Part shown: piece after piece, positions 50,413-59,473 of the stretch | Numbering within the stretch: the first letter of the stretch is position 1 | Layout of the letters: every line of letters begins with the position of its first letter | Source: Microseira sp041929235 | GTDB taxonomy: Bacteria > Cyanobacteriota > Cyanobacteriia > Cyanobacteriales > Aerosakkonemataceae | Assembly (NCBI RefSeq): GCF_041929235.1 | Contig: NZ_JBHFNP010000278.1 | Location: 1-64,000, forward strand | Reading direction: 5' to 3' | Length of the DNA: 64,000 nucleotides | The notes under the pieces: generated by a model | Database searches by the model: none | What the model saw: the letters and a program-made list of their open reading frames with translations, nothing else | Told to the model about the DNA's origin: nothing | Translations under genes and position numbers: made by a program

Positions 50413-51146
50413 TACACATAATCAAATAGCACTGTAGTCATGTAGCGTTCTGCCCAGTCAGTGCCAAAGGCTTTTTCTAGGACGCGGCGGGTTTTGTCAT
50501 TTTGCTGCTGTTTGGTGCAATAGTTGCGCTGTCCGGCAAGAATTTGCACCCGCTGTTCCCTGGGTACTGGTTGGGATGCGATCGCTGTCTGGCAGTGAAT
50601 TTCCAAAAAACACTTGACACGAGCGAGAAACTGTGCTTCTTCCTCTGGGCTACCCGGTCGAATAAAGATGCAAAATTCGGAAAAGATATCGCCCCAAGGG
50701 GGAAGATCGCGGGGTTGGGAGAAGTGTGGGGTGGGGGTAGCGGCGAGGGCGGATCGGTAACGATCGGGTAAAGTGAGATCTGGGTTAGTGGGAGAGAGAT
50801 CGGCGATTGCAGCGCTAATTTGTCCTTTAGCGCCGACTAAATCGCAGCCAAACATCGGTAACGGGTATTCGGGGCGGGGAAACATGACGCAGTGCAAAAT
50901 ATCGAGCATTGACCCGACTTTTGCCAGTTCCAGGTGCATTTTGCGAAACTGGGGCGTTTGATAGCAGCGGTTTTCGATCGTCAGTTTTTCCCCTTCCAGG
51001 CGTCCTTCCACATATCCCAAATCTTCTGGCAAGTGGTAAGGTGAAAGGTCAAGGTATTGTGACCAAGTGGACTCGATACAGTCAGCCAGTTGACGAATCA
51101 GGGGGTGTTGTTGTTCGCGCAGAGAAGCGTTGGGGCTTTGTATCAT
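50409..51146 (-). CDS. pcyA: Phycocyanobilin:ferredoxin oxidoreductase PcyA
   Basis: A 245-residue enzyme (start at 51146, MIQSPNASLREQQHPLIRQL) that reduces biliverdin to phycocyanobilin, the chromophore of phycobilisomes and phytochromes, with four electrons from ferredoxin. Active-site residues appear in order: Glu in LTIENRCYQ, His in FRKMHLELAKVGSM and Asp in MFGCDLVGAKGQ. The C-terminal part has YCTKQQQNDKTRRVLEKAFG. The stop codon overlaps the end of the IS element at 50412, so the last residues (LFDYVY) or the stop may be supplied by the insertion. ho1 makes its substrate. It is divergent to the kinase gene at 51234. Confidence 0.95.
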   Translation of the reverse strand: MIQSPNASLREQQHPLIRQLADCIESTWSQYLDLSPYHLPEDLGYVEGRLEGEKLTIENRCYQTPQFRKMHLELAKVGSMLDILHCVMFPRPEYPLPMFGCDLVGAKGQISAAIADLSPTNPDLTLPDRYRSALAATPTPHFSQPRDLPPWGDIFSEFCIFIRPGSPEEEAQFLARVKCFLEIHCQTAIASQPVPREQRVQILAGQRNYCTKQQQNDKTRRVLEKAFGTDWAERYMTTVLFDYVY

Positions 51147-51233
51147 TTTTTTGTTTAAAAATTGCAACAATCGGGGCGTAGCGCCCAGCTTAATTCAGAA
51201 TAAACGAATATAGAGGGCGAGGGAAGCAAGATA

Positions 51234-52595
51234 ATGTTCGATCGGCTATTGGACGATAGGCTATCCACCCTGGGAGATCGCTACGATATTATCCGGCAGC
51301 TTGGAAAAAAATCCGGAAGACGGACGCTGCTGGCGCGCGATCGCCAAACCCAAGAATTAGTCGTCATCAAGTTACTGTCTTTTGGCAGCGATTTTGCATG
51401 GGACGACCTCAAGTTGTTTGAACGAGAAGCATCGATCTTACAAGCATTATCCCATCCAGCGATTCCTCGGTATCTCAACCATTTTGAAATTGACTTGCCC
51501 CAGGGTAAAGGATTTGCCCTCGTACAAAGTTACATTCAAGCCAAATCCTTAGAAGAACATCTCAAAAGCGGACGAACTTTCACTCAAGCAGAAGTCGGGG
51601 AAATTGCCAAAGCTTTGTTACAAATCTTAATTGATTTGCACAACCGTCAACCTGCGGTGATTCACCGCGATATCAAACCCAGCAATATTTTATTAACCAA
51701 CCGTTCTGCCCATAGTGTCGGGCAAGTTTATTTAGTAGATTTTGGTTCGGTGCAAACCCTTGCAGCCAAACAAGGCGGGACAATTACCGTAGTAGGAACT
51801 TATGGATATATGCCACCCGAACAATTTGGCGGACGTGCAGTTCCCGCTTCCGATCTTTATAGTTTAGGGGCGACATTAATTTACTTGGTAACGGGGACGC
51901 ATCCAGCGGATTTACCGCAGGAAGAATTGCGAATTCAATTTGAGAAAATGGCTAATCTTAGCCAGAGTTTTAGCCGCTGGTTAAGGCGGATGACACACCC
52001 CAGTTTAGATCGGCGATTCACCTCGGCTAGGGAGGCACTCGAAGCTTTAGAAAACGAGTCTTCAACGGATATTGGGTATTTAGCCGTTGCACAACCAGCT
52101 AGCAGCCAATTCTTGCTGAAAAAAGATGAATACTCTATAGAAATTATCACCCCACCATCGGGATTTAACTTGCCAGTTGCTGCAATGTCTTTTGGATCGA
52201 TTAGCTTAATATTTTGGCTAATTTTAAACTTTGGGCATCCCGCTAATCTGATGTCAGCCTTGCTATTTTTACCTTATTTAGTCCCTTTGGGTATAATGGG
52301 AGAGAGGATTTTATTTGCCTTATTTGGACGCTATCGGTTGCGGATCGACTGGCGATATATTTCTAAAACTTACGAACTGTTTGGATTGAAGCGCAATCTG
52401 TTTCGACCCGCGCGACGGCGTGAGATTACTAAAATTGAGTATATTGAGCGTGACTCTAACCATCGTAAAATTGTCATCTGGGCAGGGTCACAAAAATGCG
52501 AATTTGGCGCTGCAATGGCGAATGAAGAGGAACTCGAATGGTTAGCGGGTGAACTCAGCGATTGGTTAGGATTGCCTTTGACACGAAGCGAGTAG
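51234..52595 (+). CDS. Ser/Thr protein kinase with degenerate glycine loop and two membrane helices
   Basis: A 453-residue Hanks-type kinase. The glycine loop is degenerate (LGKKSGRRTLLARDR in place of GxGxxG). The ATP-binding Lys (VVIKLL), catalytic loop (VIHRDIKPSNILL), DFG (LVDFGSVQ) and APE-like segment (YGYMPPEQFGG) are intact. Two membrane helices (ISLIFWLILNFG; LMSALLFLPYLVPLGIMG) follow at about residues 325-365, and a C-terminal region of about 85 residues (YRLRIDWRYISKTYELFGLK to KIVIWAGSQKCEFG) resembles a PH-like beta domain. It is divergent to pcyA. A rho-independent terminator follows. The substrate is unknown. Confidence 0.88.
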   Translation: MFDRLLDDRLSTLGDRYDIIRQLGKKSGRRTLLARDRQTQELVVIKLLSFGSDFAWDDLKLFEREASILQALSHPAIPRYLNHFEIDLPQGKGFALVQSYIQAKSLEEHLKSGRTFTQAEVGEIAKALLQILIDLHNRQPAVIHRDIKPSNILLTNRSAHSVGQVYLVDFGSVQTLAAKQGGTITVVGTYGYMPPEQFGGRAVPASDLYSLGATLIYLVTGTHPADLPQEELRIQFEKMANLSQSFSRWLRRMTHPSLDRRFTSAREALEALENESSTDIGYLAVAQPASSQFLLKKDEYSIEIITPPSGFNLPVAAMSFGSISLIFWLILNFGHPANLMSALLFLPYLVPLGIMGERILFALFGRYRLRIDWRYISKTYELFGLKRNLFRPARRREITKIEYIERDSNHRKIVIWAGSQKCEFGAAMANEEELEWLAGELSDWLGLPLTRSE

Positions 52596-52600
52596 TAGAG

Positions 52601-52629
52601 AAACCCGGTTTCTCATAGAAACCGGGTTT
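52601..52629 (+). terminator. Rho-independent-type hairpin after the kinase gene
   Basis: AAACCCGGTTTC and GAAACCGGGTTT form a 12-bp stem with a short loop, then ATTTGTTG. The AGAAACCCGGTTTCT core is also found in MITE family A (54222-54240) and near 17155, so the hairpin may descend from a repeat. Confidence 0.65.
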
Positions 52630-52672
52630 ATTTGTTGAAAGTTACCCTAAAAATAGATAAAAGGAGACTGAT

Positions 52673-52858
52673 ATGTTTGGATTAGGATTGCCGGAAATGG
52701 GAATTATTGCCGTAGTAGCACTTCTAATTTTTGGCCCTAAGAAAATTCCAGAAATGGGACGCGCCTTGGCTAAAACTTTACGGGGTTTTAAAGAAGAGAT
52801 GAATAACCCGGAAACAGAGAAAGATGCACCAGCGGAAGAAGTAAAAACTAAAGATTAG
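52673..52858 (+). CDS. tatA: Sec-independent protein translocase TatA/TatE
   Basis: A 61-residue TatA/E protein that forms the pore for folded, twin-arginine proteins. It has an N-terminal membrane helix (LPEMGIIAVVALLIFGPKKI), the FGPKKIPEMGR hinge, an amphipathic helix (ALAKTLRGFKEEM) and an acidic-basic tail. AAAGGAG lies 7 bases before the ATG. No tatC is adjacent. In cyanobacteria TatA serves both thylakoid and plasma membrane. Confidence 0.95.
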   Translation: MFGLGLPEMGIIAVVALLIFGPKKIPEMGRALAKTLRGFKEEMNNPETEKDAPAEEVKTKD

Positions 52859-53102
52859 ACCTGTCTTGAAAATAGCAGGTGAGATGGATTTTCATCCTTG
52901 GTTGCGAACGTAGTTCATGCAAGTCGATTCGTGACAGGTTAAGAAAGTGGAATGAATGTCAATGAGCGAATATACTCAAATTAATCGGGAATGATAATGA
53001 GAATCTCACCGGGTCGGGGAGAGGGGAAAGCCAATCAACGATTGCCTTTCCCCTCTGTCACGAATGGCCTCAACCTTATAACTAACGCAAGTTGCTAGTT
53101 AT

Positions 53103-53175
53103 AAACAAGGGCGTTGCTAATTGCTAATTGCTAATCTTGGATTTTTACCAATCTCGCCATTAGCCATTAGCTGCT
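53103..53175. repeat. STRR remnants in the tatA-sulfotransferase gap
   Basis: CTAATTG heptamers (about 53116-53135) and GCCATTAG units (53157-53170), with ACAAGGGCGTTGCTAATT between. Nearby ACTAGCAACTTGAGTTA and related units repeat at about 53090-53220. No gene lies in 52859-53417. Confidence 0.65.
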
Positions 53176-53265
53176 ATGCATGAGATAACTAACAACTTGA
53201 GTTAACTAGCAACTTGAGTTATTTATCTATACTTAAGTTAGTGGGCTTTGGGAGCATGTCAACTT

Positions 53266-53342
53266 TGTAGGTTGGGCCCAGTGTACGAAACCCAACTTTA
53301 GCAAGGCTTGTTGGGTTTCACTTACGTTCAACCCAACCTACA
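53266..53342. repeat. TGTAGGTTGGG inverted repeat element (77 bp)
   Basis: Ends TGTAGGTTGGG and CCCAACCTACA are inverted. Inside, GAAACCCAAC and GTTGGGTTTC form a second pair. It is a MITE-like palindromic element of a kind common in cyanobacterial genomes, to my knowledge. Confidence 0.75.
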
Positions 53343-53417
53343 CAGAAGAGCTAATGGCAAACCTGACATGCTGCCGTGGACTTTGGCGTTTAATGGAAGC
53401 AAAATATGGGGGAATTT

Positions 53418-54086
53418 ATGGCAATTAAGGTTATTGCTGCAGGTTTCGCACGAACGGGAACGCTATCTCTCAAAACCGCTTTAGAAGAACTGGGCTTTTG
53501 TAAGTGCTACCACATGGTAGAATTCATGAGACACCCCTCTGATGTAACGTTTTGGGAGGATGCCAGTAATGGAAAACCTGTCAACTGGGATGCTTTGTTT
53601 GATGGCTACCAAGCAATAGTAGATTACCCAGGTTATCGTTACTATCGTCAACTGATGCAGCACTATCCTGATGCTAAAGTTCTATTGAATATTCGAGATG
53701 TGGATAGTTGGTATGAGAGTACCTTGAACACCATCTATCAAGCAGCGCCAAAAGGTTGGCAGAAGTTAAAGATGGCCTTATCGCTCCCATTTTCTCCAAG
53801 GATGCGGAGTCTAGTTCGCATCTTCCGCATGGTGGATCAAGATGTTTGGCTGAAGGATTTTCAAGGGAAATTTGAGGATAAGCAATACGCTAAAGCGATT
53901 TTCAATCAACACATTGAAGAGGTAAAGCGTTTTGTTCCACCAGATCGGCTGTTAGTTTACCAAGTGAAAGAGGGTTGGGAACCATTGTGTCGCTTCCTGG
54001 GTGTATCTGTTCCTAACAAGCCTTTTCCACATCTCAACGAACGCGCCAGCTTTCAACAGCTGTCAAAACAGCTTTACTCACATTGA
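53418..54086 (+). CDS. Sulfotransferase-family protein
   Basis: A 222-residue protein from the ATG at 53418 (MAIKVIAAGFARTGTLSLKT), which has GGGGGA just upstream; an ATG at 53406 is also in frame. The PAPS 5'-phosphosulfate loop is GFARTGTLSLKTALEELGF. LLNIRDVDSWYEST carries the 3'-phosphate-binding Arg/Ser segment. The end (CRFLGVSVPNKPFPHLNE) is typical of the Sulfotransfer_4 group. The acceptor is unknown. It has no operon partner. A role in a small-molecule or glycan sulfation is inference. Confidence 0.85.
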   Translation: MAIKVIAAGFARTGTLSLKTALEELGFCKCYHMVEFMRHPSDVTFWEDASNGKPVNWDALFDGYQAIVDYPGYRYYRQLMQHYPDAKVLLNIRDVDSWYESTLNTIYQAAPKGWQKLKMALSLPFSPRMRSLVRIFRMVDQDVWLKDFQGKFEDKQYAKAIFNQHIEEVKRFVPPDRLLVYQVKEGWEPLCRFLGVSVPNKPFPHLNERASFQQLSKQLYSH

Positions 54087-54188
54087 GGCTACTTTGCAGT
54101 TTAATACTTTGCATCCTTGTTATCCTCAATTAGTTGTAGGATGGGCATTGTCTACCTTCATTATCGTTGCTGTCGTCGATAACGCAGA

Positions 54189-54253
54189 CAGGACTTACGC
54201 ACGACGAGAAAAGCAACCTCTCTGAGAAACCGGGTTTCTTTGCGTAAGTCCTA
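54189..54253. mobile_element. MITE family A, copy 3 (65 bp, short form)
   Basis: CAGGACTTACGCA and TGCGTAAGTCCTA (last base changed) are flanked by GCAGA on both sides (54184-54188, 54254-54258). The interior contains GAGAAACCGGGTTTC. It is an internally deleted form of the 129-153-bp copies. Confidence 0.8.
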
Positions 54254-54291
54254 GCAGAATTCAACTACAAATAATTTACCCCCAAAACAAA

Positions 54292-54317
54292 ATAGGGGAG
54301 GCTAATACCTCCCCTAT
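54292..54317 (-). terminator. Rho-independent terminator of cphA
   Basis: ATAGGGGAGG and CCTCCCCTAT form a 10-bp stem with a six-base loop, 20 bases after the cphA stop. On the minus strand it is followed by TTGTTTTGGGG. Confidence 0.7.
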
Positions 54318-54337
54318 CCTCCAAGCTTCTAAATCGC

Positions 54338-57022
54338 TTAAATCTGATTAGCCAGCGAAGATTTTACACTGTTAGTAACTTCCACCCCATTGACTTGCTG
54401 TACTTGTTCTGGAATGGGACGACGCGCTTCGATTAATTTAATGGCGCGAGATACGGTTTCGGGTAAAATCACCACCAAACTATTGGGAGTGGCGCTATCT
54501 AAAGCTGTATTAATCGCCGTCGTTTCATCTAGAATCGATTCGTAGCGACAATCTGGCTTCGCTTGCCCAATTCCTTGGATAATTAACTCAGCTGCTGCAC
54601 CGCGATCGCGTCCCCTGGTATCGTCATCTTCCTTGACAATAATCCGGTCGAAGATATTTGCCGAAAGTTTACCCAACGTGACAAAATCTTCATCGCGGCG
54701 ATCTCCTGGTCCACCTACCACGCCAATCCTTTCCCCTGGCCAATTCCGGATAAAATTGCCCAAAGCCTCGTAACTCGCCGGATTGTGGGCATAATCCACC
54801 AAAGCGTGATAGTTGCCTAAATTAAACAAATTCATCCGTCCCGGCGTTTGGCTAGCAGAAGCGCGGAATGTTGTCAAGCCCTTGCGGATATAATCTATTC
54901 CGACGCCTTGGACAAACGCCGCCAAGGAAGCCGCCAAGGCATTGGCAATCATAAACGGCGCTTTGCCTCCCATTGTCAGGGGTACGTTGATTGCTTGTTC
55001 GATTCGCAGCGTCCAATCGCCCTTTAATATCGACAAATAGCCGTTTTCATACACTGCCGCGACGCCGCTTTGCTGGGTATGAGCTTTAACGATTTCATTT
55101 TCTGGGTTCATGGAAAAGTAAGCGATTTGCGCCTTTGTCCGCTTTGCCATTTCCACGACTAAGGGGTCATCGGCGTTGAGGACGGCGTAGCCTTTGGGTA
55201 GAACTGCTTCCGCTACCACACTCTTGAGATTGGCTAATTGATCTAGGGTATCGATATCGCCAATTCCCAGGTGATCTGCCGCCACGTTCAAAACCACCCC
55301 TACGTCCGAGGCATCAAAACCCAACCCCGACCGCAGGATACCGCCCCGCGCTGCTTCCAGGACTGCTACTTCTACAGTGGGGTCGTGCAGTAGCATTTGG
55401 GCGCTTTGGGGGCCAGTATTATCGCCTTTTTCGACTAAATAATCGCCGATATAAGTGCCGTCGGTGGTGGTGTAGCCAACGGTTAACCCGGTTTGCTTGT
55501 AAATATGCGCCAGCAATCGGGTAGTGGTAGTTTTACCATTCGTCCCCGTTACCGCCAAAATCGGAATGCGACTGGGGGTTCCGGGGGGGAATAACATATC
55601 CAGAACTGGGGCGGCGACGTTGCGGGGTAGCCCTTCGCTGGGAGAAACGTGCATCCGGAATCCAGGGGCGGCGTTGACTTCAACGATGACGCCTCCGGTT
55701 TCGCGCAAGGGTTGGCTGATATCCGCCGTTACCACATCAATGCCTGCAATGTCAAGTCCGATGATTTTGGCAACTCGTTGGGCGATCCAGATATTTTCCG
55801 GATGGATATCGTCGGTGCGGTCTACGGCGATGCCTCCGGTACTGAGGTTTGCGGTGGCTTTCAAGTAACAAATTTCACCCGATTCCAGCACTGTATCGAG
55901 GGTATATTCTTGTTCTTTTAATAGATCCCAGGAAGTGCGGTCGAGTTCGATTTTTGTCAGGACGTTTTCGTGTCCCGTGCCGCGCCTGGGGTCGCGATTG
56001 GTTTCTTCAATTAATTCTGATATGGTTAATTTGCCATTGCCGACGACGTGGGCGGGGACTCGTTCCGCGACGGCGACGACCTTGCCATTTACTACGAGTA
56101 CTCGGTGGTCGCGTCCGGTGTAGTAGCGTTCTACAATGACGCCTTTGGATTCGCCTTTAGCAGCGTCGTAGGCAGCTTCTGCTTGTTCCCAAGAATTGAT
56201 GTTGAGGGTGATGCCCTTGCCGTGGTGACCGTCGAGGGGTTTGATCACGATGGGGTAGCCGCCGATATCTGCGATCGCATCTGGCAAATCATCCAGGTAA
56301 TATACAACCGTGCCGCGCGGTACTGGCACTCCCCCATCGCGCAAAACTTGTTTCGTGCTTTCTTTATCGCAAGCCAACTCGACGCCCAAAATCCCGGTAT
56401 ACTCGCTCAAAGTAGCCTGGATGCGCTTGCTGTAAATTCCATAGCCGAATTGCACCAAGGCGCGGGCATTTAAATAGCGCCAGGGAATTCCCCGCGCTTC
56501 TGCTTCTTTAACAATAGTTTCTGTTGAAGGACCCAAGGCTGAATCCGAACACATTTCCTTGAGGTCTTGCAAATCTTGGGCTAATTCTGCTTCAGGATAG
56601 CTGCCGGTATTGACGATACTCTGGCACAACCGCACCGCTGCCCGGGCTGCATAGCGCCCTGCTTGTTCCTCCAGGTACTCGATTACCACTTGGTAAATGC
56701 CTGAGGTAGCGGTTTCCCGCGTGCGTCCGAAGCCTACATTCATACCTGCGAGGGTTTGCAGTTCGAGGGCGACATGTTCCACAATGTGCCCCATATAAGT
56801 TCCCTCCCGCACTCGCTGAAGGAAACCGCCCCGACACCCAGGGGCGCAGAAATGATCTTCCAAAGAGGGTAGCACCCGCAGCAAGCCTTCGTAAAAGCCG
56901 GGGATGCGATCTGATGGCTTGTCTGCCAAATCCTCCAAATCAAGACGCATGACCACCAGTTTGTGGCGTCGAATACTCCAATAGTTAGGACCGCGTAACG
57001 TCTGGATTTTCAGAATTTTCAT
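54338..57022 (-). CDS. cphA: Cyanophycin synthetase CphA
   Basis: An 894-residue enzyme (start at 57022, MKILKIQTLRGPNYWSIRRH) that polymerises Asp and Arg into multi-L-arginyl-poly-L-aspartate, a nitrogen store. The N-terminal CphA1 region is followed by an ATP-grasp domain (IVIKPLDGHHGKGITLNI, GRDHRVLVVNGKVVAVAERV, IVEVNAAPGFRMH) and a Mur-ligase-type domain (P-loop AVTGTNGKTTTTRLLAH, LEAARGGILRSGLGF, VVDYAHNP-like LVDYAHNPASYEAL). Length is slightly above the usual 870-880. It follows cphB on the same strand with about 250 bp between. A terminator follows. Confidence 0.97.
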   Translation of the reverse strand: MKILKIQTLRGPNYWSIRRHKLVVMRLDLEDLADKPSDRIPGFYEGLLRVLPSLEDHFCAPGCRGGFLQRVREGTYMGHIVEHVALELQTLAGMNVGFGRTRETATSGIYQVVIEYLEEQAGRYAARAAVRLCQSIVNTGSYPEAELAQDLQDLKEMCSDSALGPSTETIVKEAEARGIPWRYLNARALVQFGYGIYSKRIQATLSEYTGILGVELACDKESTKQVLRDGGVPVPRGTVVYYLDDLPDAIADIGGYPIVIKPLDGHHGKGITLNINSWEQAEAAYDAAKGESKGVIVERYYTGRDHRVLVVNGKVVAVAERVPAHVVGNGKLTISELIEETNRDPRRGTGHENVLTKIELDRTSWDLLKEQEYTLDTVLESGEICYLKATANLSTGGIAVDRTDDIHPENIWIAQRVAKIIGLDIAGIDVVTADISQPLRETGGVIVEVNAAPGFRMHVSPSEGLPRNVAAPVLDMLFPPGTPSRIPILAVTGTNGKTTTTRLLAHIYKQTGLTVGYTTTDGTYIGDYLVEKGDNTGPQSAQMLLHDPTVEVAVLEAARGGILRSGLGFDASDVGVVLNVAADHLGIGDIDTLDQLANLKSVVAEAVLPKGYAVLNADDPLVVEMAKRTKAQIAYFSMNPENEIVKAHTQQSGVAAVYENGYLSILKGDWTLRIEQAINVPLTMGGKAPFMIANALAASLAAFVQGVGIDYIRKGLTTFRASASQTPGRMNLFNLGNYHALVDYAHNPASYEALGNFIRNWPGERIGVVGGPGDRRDEDFVTLGKLSANIFDRIIVKEDDDTRGRDRGAAAELIIQGIGQAKPDCRYESILDETTAINTALDSATPNSLVVILPETVSRAIKLIEARRPIPEQVQQVNGVEVTNSVKSSLANQI

Positions 57023-57270
57023 AGTAATAGTCCGGGGATCTGTTGGCGACAAGCAAGGATTGAGGAGAACCCTATATATTTACACCTGGCATCCTCATAA
57101 AACTGTTCATTACGAACATTTTTCCGGTGAAATTGGGGTTTAAAAACGCAAGACTCGTGGCAGCGCATGGCAAAAATACTCTATCGAGAAAACCATAGAA
57201 GGCCAACATCTAGCGCTCTCAAACCTCCTATGCTATCTCACTATATTTGTGTCGGGGAGCGCAATCTGCT

Positions 57271-58119
57271 TCAGCCTGTAGGAATAATTGCACGCTGGTG
57301 CAGGTCGTAGCGCTGACCATAGCTGAGAATATGTACTCGTAAATTGTGAATGCTAATCGGGTCGGTGGCGCCGATCAAAGGCTGGTTGGTGTAGGACACT
57401 TCCCCCGGATCGACGATGGTTACCGTCCCTTTGCCCACCACTTGCAGGATACCATCTTGCTCGAACAAGGCACAGGTATCTTCATCGATGCCGATACCCA
57501 GACGGTCCGGATGGGCGGCGATCGCGCTCATCAATCTCGCCATGCGGTTGCGGTTGTGAAAGTGCTGATCTACCACCACTTCTGGTATAATACCAAGCCC
57601 CGTTGCCATATCGACTAAAGAACGGTTGGGACATTCGCCGCTACCGCCCCCTGCTATCATATGGTGACCCATGACGGCTGCCCCGGCGCTGGTTCCCGCC
57701 AGGGTAATTTGACCCATCTGGACGCGCAGGCGCAATTTTTCCATCAATACGGTATCCGCAAGCAGTCCGCACAGGCGCAGTTGATCGCCGCCGGTGAGGA
57801 ATACCCCCGTACACACCTCTAGGTATTCGTGGATTGCCGCATCTTCGCACTGATCGCGATCGCGTATATCCAGCACTTCAATTCGCTTAGCACCCATCTC
57901 ATTAAAGATGCCGCGATACCGTTCGCCAATTATCGCGGGTTCTCGACTTGCCGATGGTATAATCGCGATTTGAGCATCAGTCGATCCGGCACGGTAAAAA
58001 AAAGTGTGCAAGATCTCCCGTCCGTGAACTTTATCTTCAGCGCCGCCAATCACCATGATGGCGGTTTTGGTCGATTGGGGTTTTCTGGTTTCCAAGGCTT
58101 GCAATTCTAACTGTTGCAT
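57271..58119 (-). CDS. cphB: Cyanophycinase CphB
   Basis: A 282-residue serine peptidase-like enzyme (start at 58119, MQQLELQALETRKPQSTKTA) that cleaves cyanophycin to beta-Asp-Arg dipeptides. It has the nucleophile elbow LAGTSAGAAVMGHHMI with the catalytic Ser near residue 144, GVFLTGGDQLRLCGLL, and DQHFHNRNRMARLM. An ATG at 58206 in frame gives 29 added residues read partly from a GGACCCCCC-rich repeat and is not favoured. It precedes cphA on the same strand, the common cphBA arrangement for storage and release of nitrogen. The 248-bp gap between the two holds no gene. Confidence 0.96.
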   Translation of the reverse strand: MQQLELQALETRKPQSTKTAIMVIGGAEDKVHGREILHTFFYRAGSTDAQIAIIPSASREPAIIGERYRGIFNEMGAKRIEVLDIRDRDQCEDAAIHEYLEVCTGVFLTGGDQLRLCGLLADTVLMEKLRLRVQMGQITLAGTSAGAAVMGHHMIAGGGSGECPNRSLVDMATGLGIIPEVVVDQHFHNRNRMARLMSAIAAHPDRLGIGIDEDTCALFEQDGILQVVGKGTVTIVDPGEVSYTNQPLIGATDPISIHNLRVHILSYGQRYDLHQRAIIPTG

Positions 58120-58138
58120 TGTGTTGCTTCTCTCTGGT

Positions 58139-58582
58139 GGCGATCCCCCCTGGACCCCCCTTACAAGCGGGGCTGGGTTTTGGCTTATGAGCGTGACGGT
58201 TAACACATAATTTTAGCTTATTAGATATCTCATGAAGCAATTATTAATGGCGTTTCCATCTCTCTTTGGGCATAATCTCTATCCAGCGACGGGCACAAAA
58301 TTTGGTGCAAGGTTAATTATAGAGTCTACCGCGAAAACCCCGTGTCAAAAGAGTAGGAGCGAGCCCGCGAGACGAAAGCAATCACTAAAGAGTATTTTAC
58401 GCTCTAGGAGATTAGCCTTTTGGGCGATTGGTCTAAACCTGTCTTGTAACGGTGAGTCATTGCACCAAGAATCACCGTCTCTCTAGAGTCGTGAGTGTTA
58501 AACGATTTGACCCATCCCTGTTAACATCAGGAATGTTTTAGTTTTTCTCAAGATTTGCCAACTCAATTTCAACTAAAAGCCC
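58139..58582. other. Intergenic region between cphB and trmD
   Basis: A GATCCCCCCTGGACCCCCCT repeat lies at about 58142-58162, in the cphB leader. The rest, to the trmD start, contains a few short inverted stretches but no gene I can support. A 84-codon plus-strand frame (58232-58486) has no family resemblance. Confidence 0.45.
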
Positions 58583-59287
58583 GTGCGATTTGATGTTATA
58601 ACTCTATTTCCAGATTTTTTCGCCTCTCCCCTGAGTTCGGGGTTACTGGGAAAAGCTCTCGAAAAACAGATAGCTCAAGTTAATCTAGTCAATCCCAGAG
58701 ATTTTGCTACAGATAAGCATCGCCGCGTAGATGACGAACCCTACGGCGGCGGCGTCGGGATGCTGATGAAACCAGAACCTATTTTTGCTGCCATAGAGTC
58801 GCTACCCGTCTTACCCAGACGCGACGTTATCCTGATGACGCCCCAAGGTCAAACCCTGAATCAAGGTCTACTCAAAGAATTAGCCACCAATTACGACCAA
58901 CTGGTGGTGATTTGCGGACATTACGAAGGCGTAGATGAGCGAGTGCTGGATTTAGTCACCCGCGAGGTATCTTTAGGCGATTTTGTCCTAACTTGCGGCG
59001 AAATTCCCGCACTAGCACTGATTAACGGGGTTGTGAGATTGCGTCCGGGTACCGTTGGTAAGGAAGAATCTCTCAAAGCAGAGAGTTTCGAGGCGACACT
59101 GTTGGACTATCCCCAGTACACCCGTCCCCCAGAGTTTCGCGGGTTACGAGTTCCCGATGTCTTGCTGTCGGGGAACCACGGCGAGATTGCCCGGTGGCGA
59201 TTCCAGCAGCAAATCGAACGAACAAAAGCAAGGCGTCCCGATTTGTATGAAAAATGGTTGCGGGAAACAGGCGGCGAGTATAGCTAG
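58583..59287 (+). CDS. trmD: tRNA (guanine-N1)-methyltransferase TrmD
   Basis: A 234-residue SPOUT enzyme that makes m1G37 in tRNAs. It starts with GTG (MRFDVITLFPDFF). The trefoil knot motifs are present: DDEPYGGGVGMLMKPEP, VVICGHYEGVDERVLDL, VSLGDFVLTCGEIPALALI and the flexible LLDYPQYTRPPEFRGLRVPD with the family's R and D. No Shine-Dalgarno is obvious. rimM, rpsP and rplS, its usual partners in other bacteria, are not adjacent, which is common in cyanobacteria. Confidence 0.97.
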   Translation: MRFDVITLFPDFFASPLSSGLLGKALEKQIAQVNLVNPRDFATDKHRRVDDEPYGGGVGMLMKPEPIFAAIESLPVLPRRDVILMTPQGQTLNQGLLKELATNYDQLVVICGHYEGVDERVLDLVTREVSLGDFVLTCGEIPALALINGVVRLRPGTVGKEESLKAESFEATLLDYPQYTRPPEFRGLRVPDVLLSGNHGEIARWRFQQQIERTKARRPDLYEKWLRETGGEYS

Positions 59288-59310
59288 GGACTAGGGACTA
59301 GGGACTAGGG
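59285..59310. repeat. Tandem CTAGGGA heptamers
   Basis: Almost four copies of the heptamer CTAGGGA follow the trmD stop immediately. It is a separate STRR type from the AATTAGC class. Confidence 0.85.
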
Positions 59311-59473
59311 AAAGAAAAGCTAAGTATCTTTGGTTTCTCTAATGAATCAATCCTAACTAGAGAAACCGGGATTCTGAGATTATTGTTAACTTTCTTGCAA
59401 GATTTGGGTAATTGGATGGATCAAGCGGCAAGAATAAAGAAGGAAATCATAGCAAAGTCGCCAAATAATCCTC

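Noticed and set aside
58120..58206. N-terminal extension of CphB
   Set aside because: The sequence comes partly from a GGACCCCCC repeat. The start at 58119 gives the expected protein.
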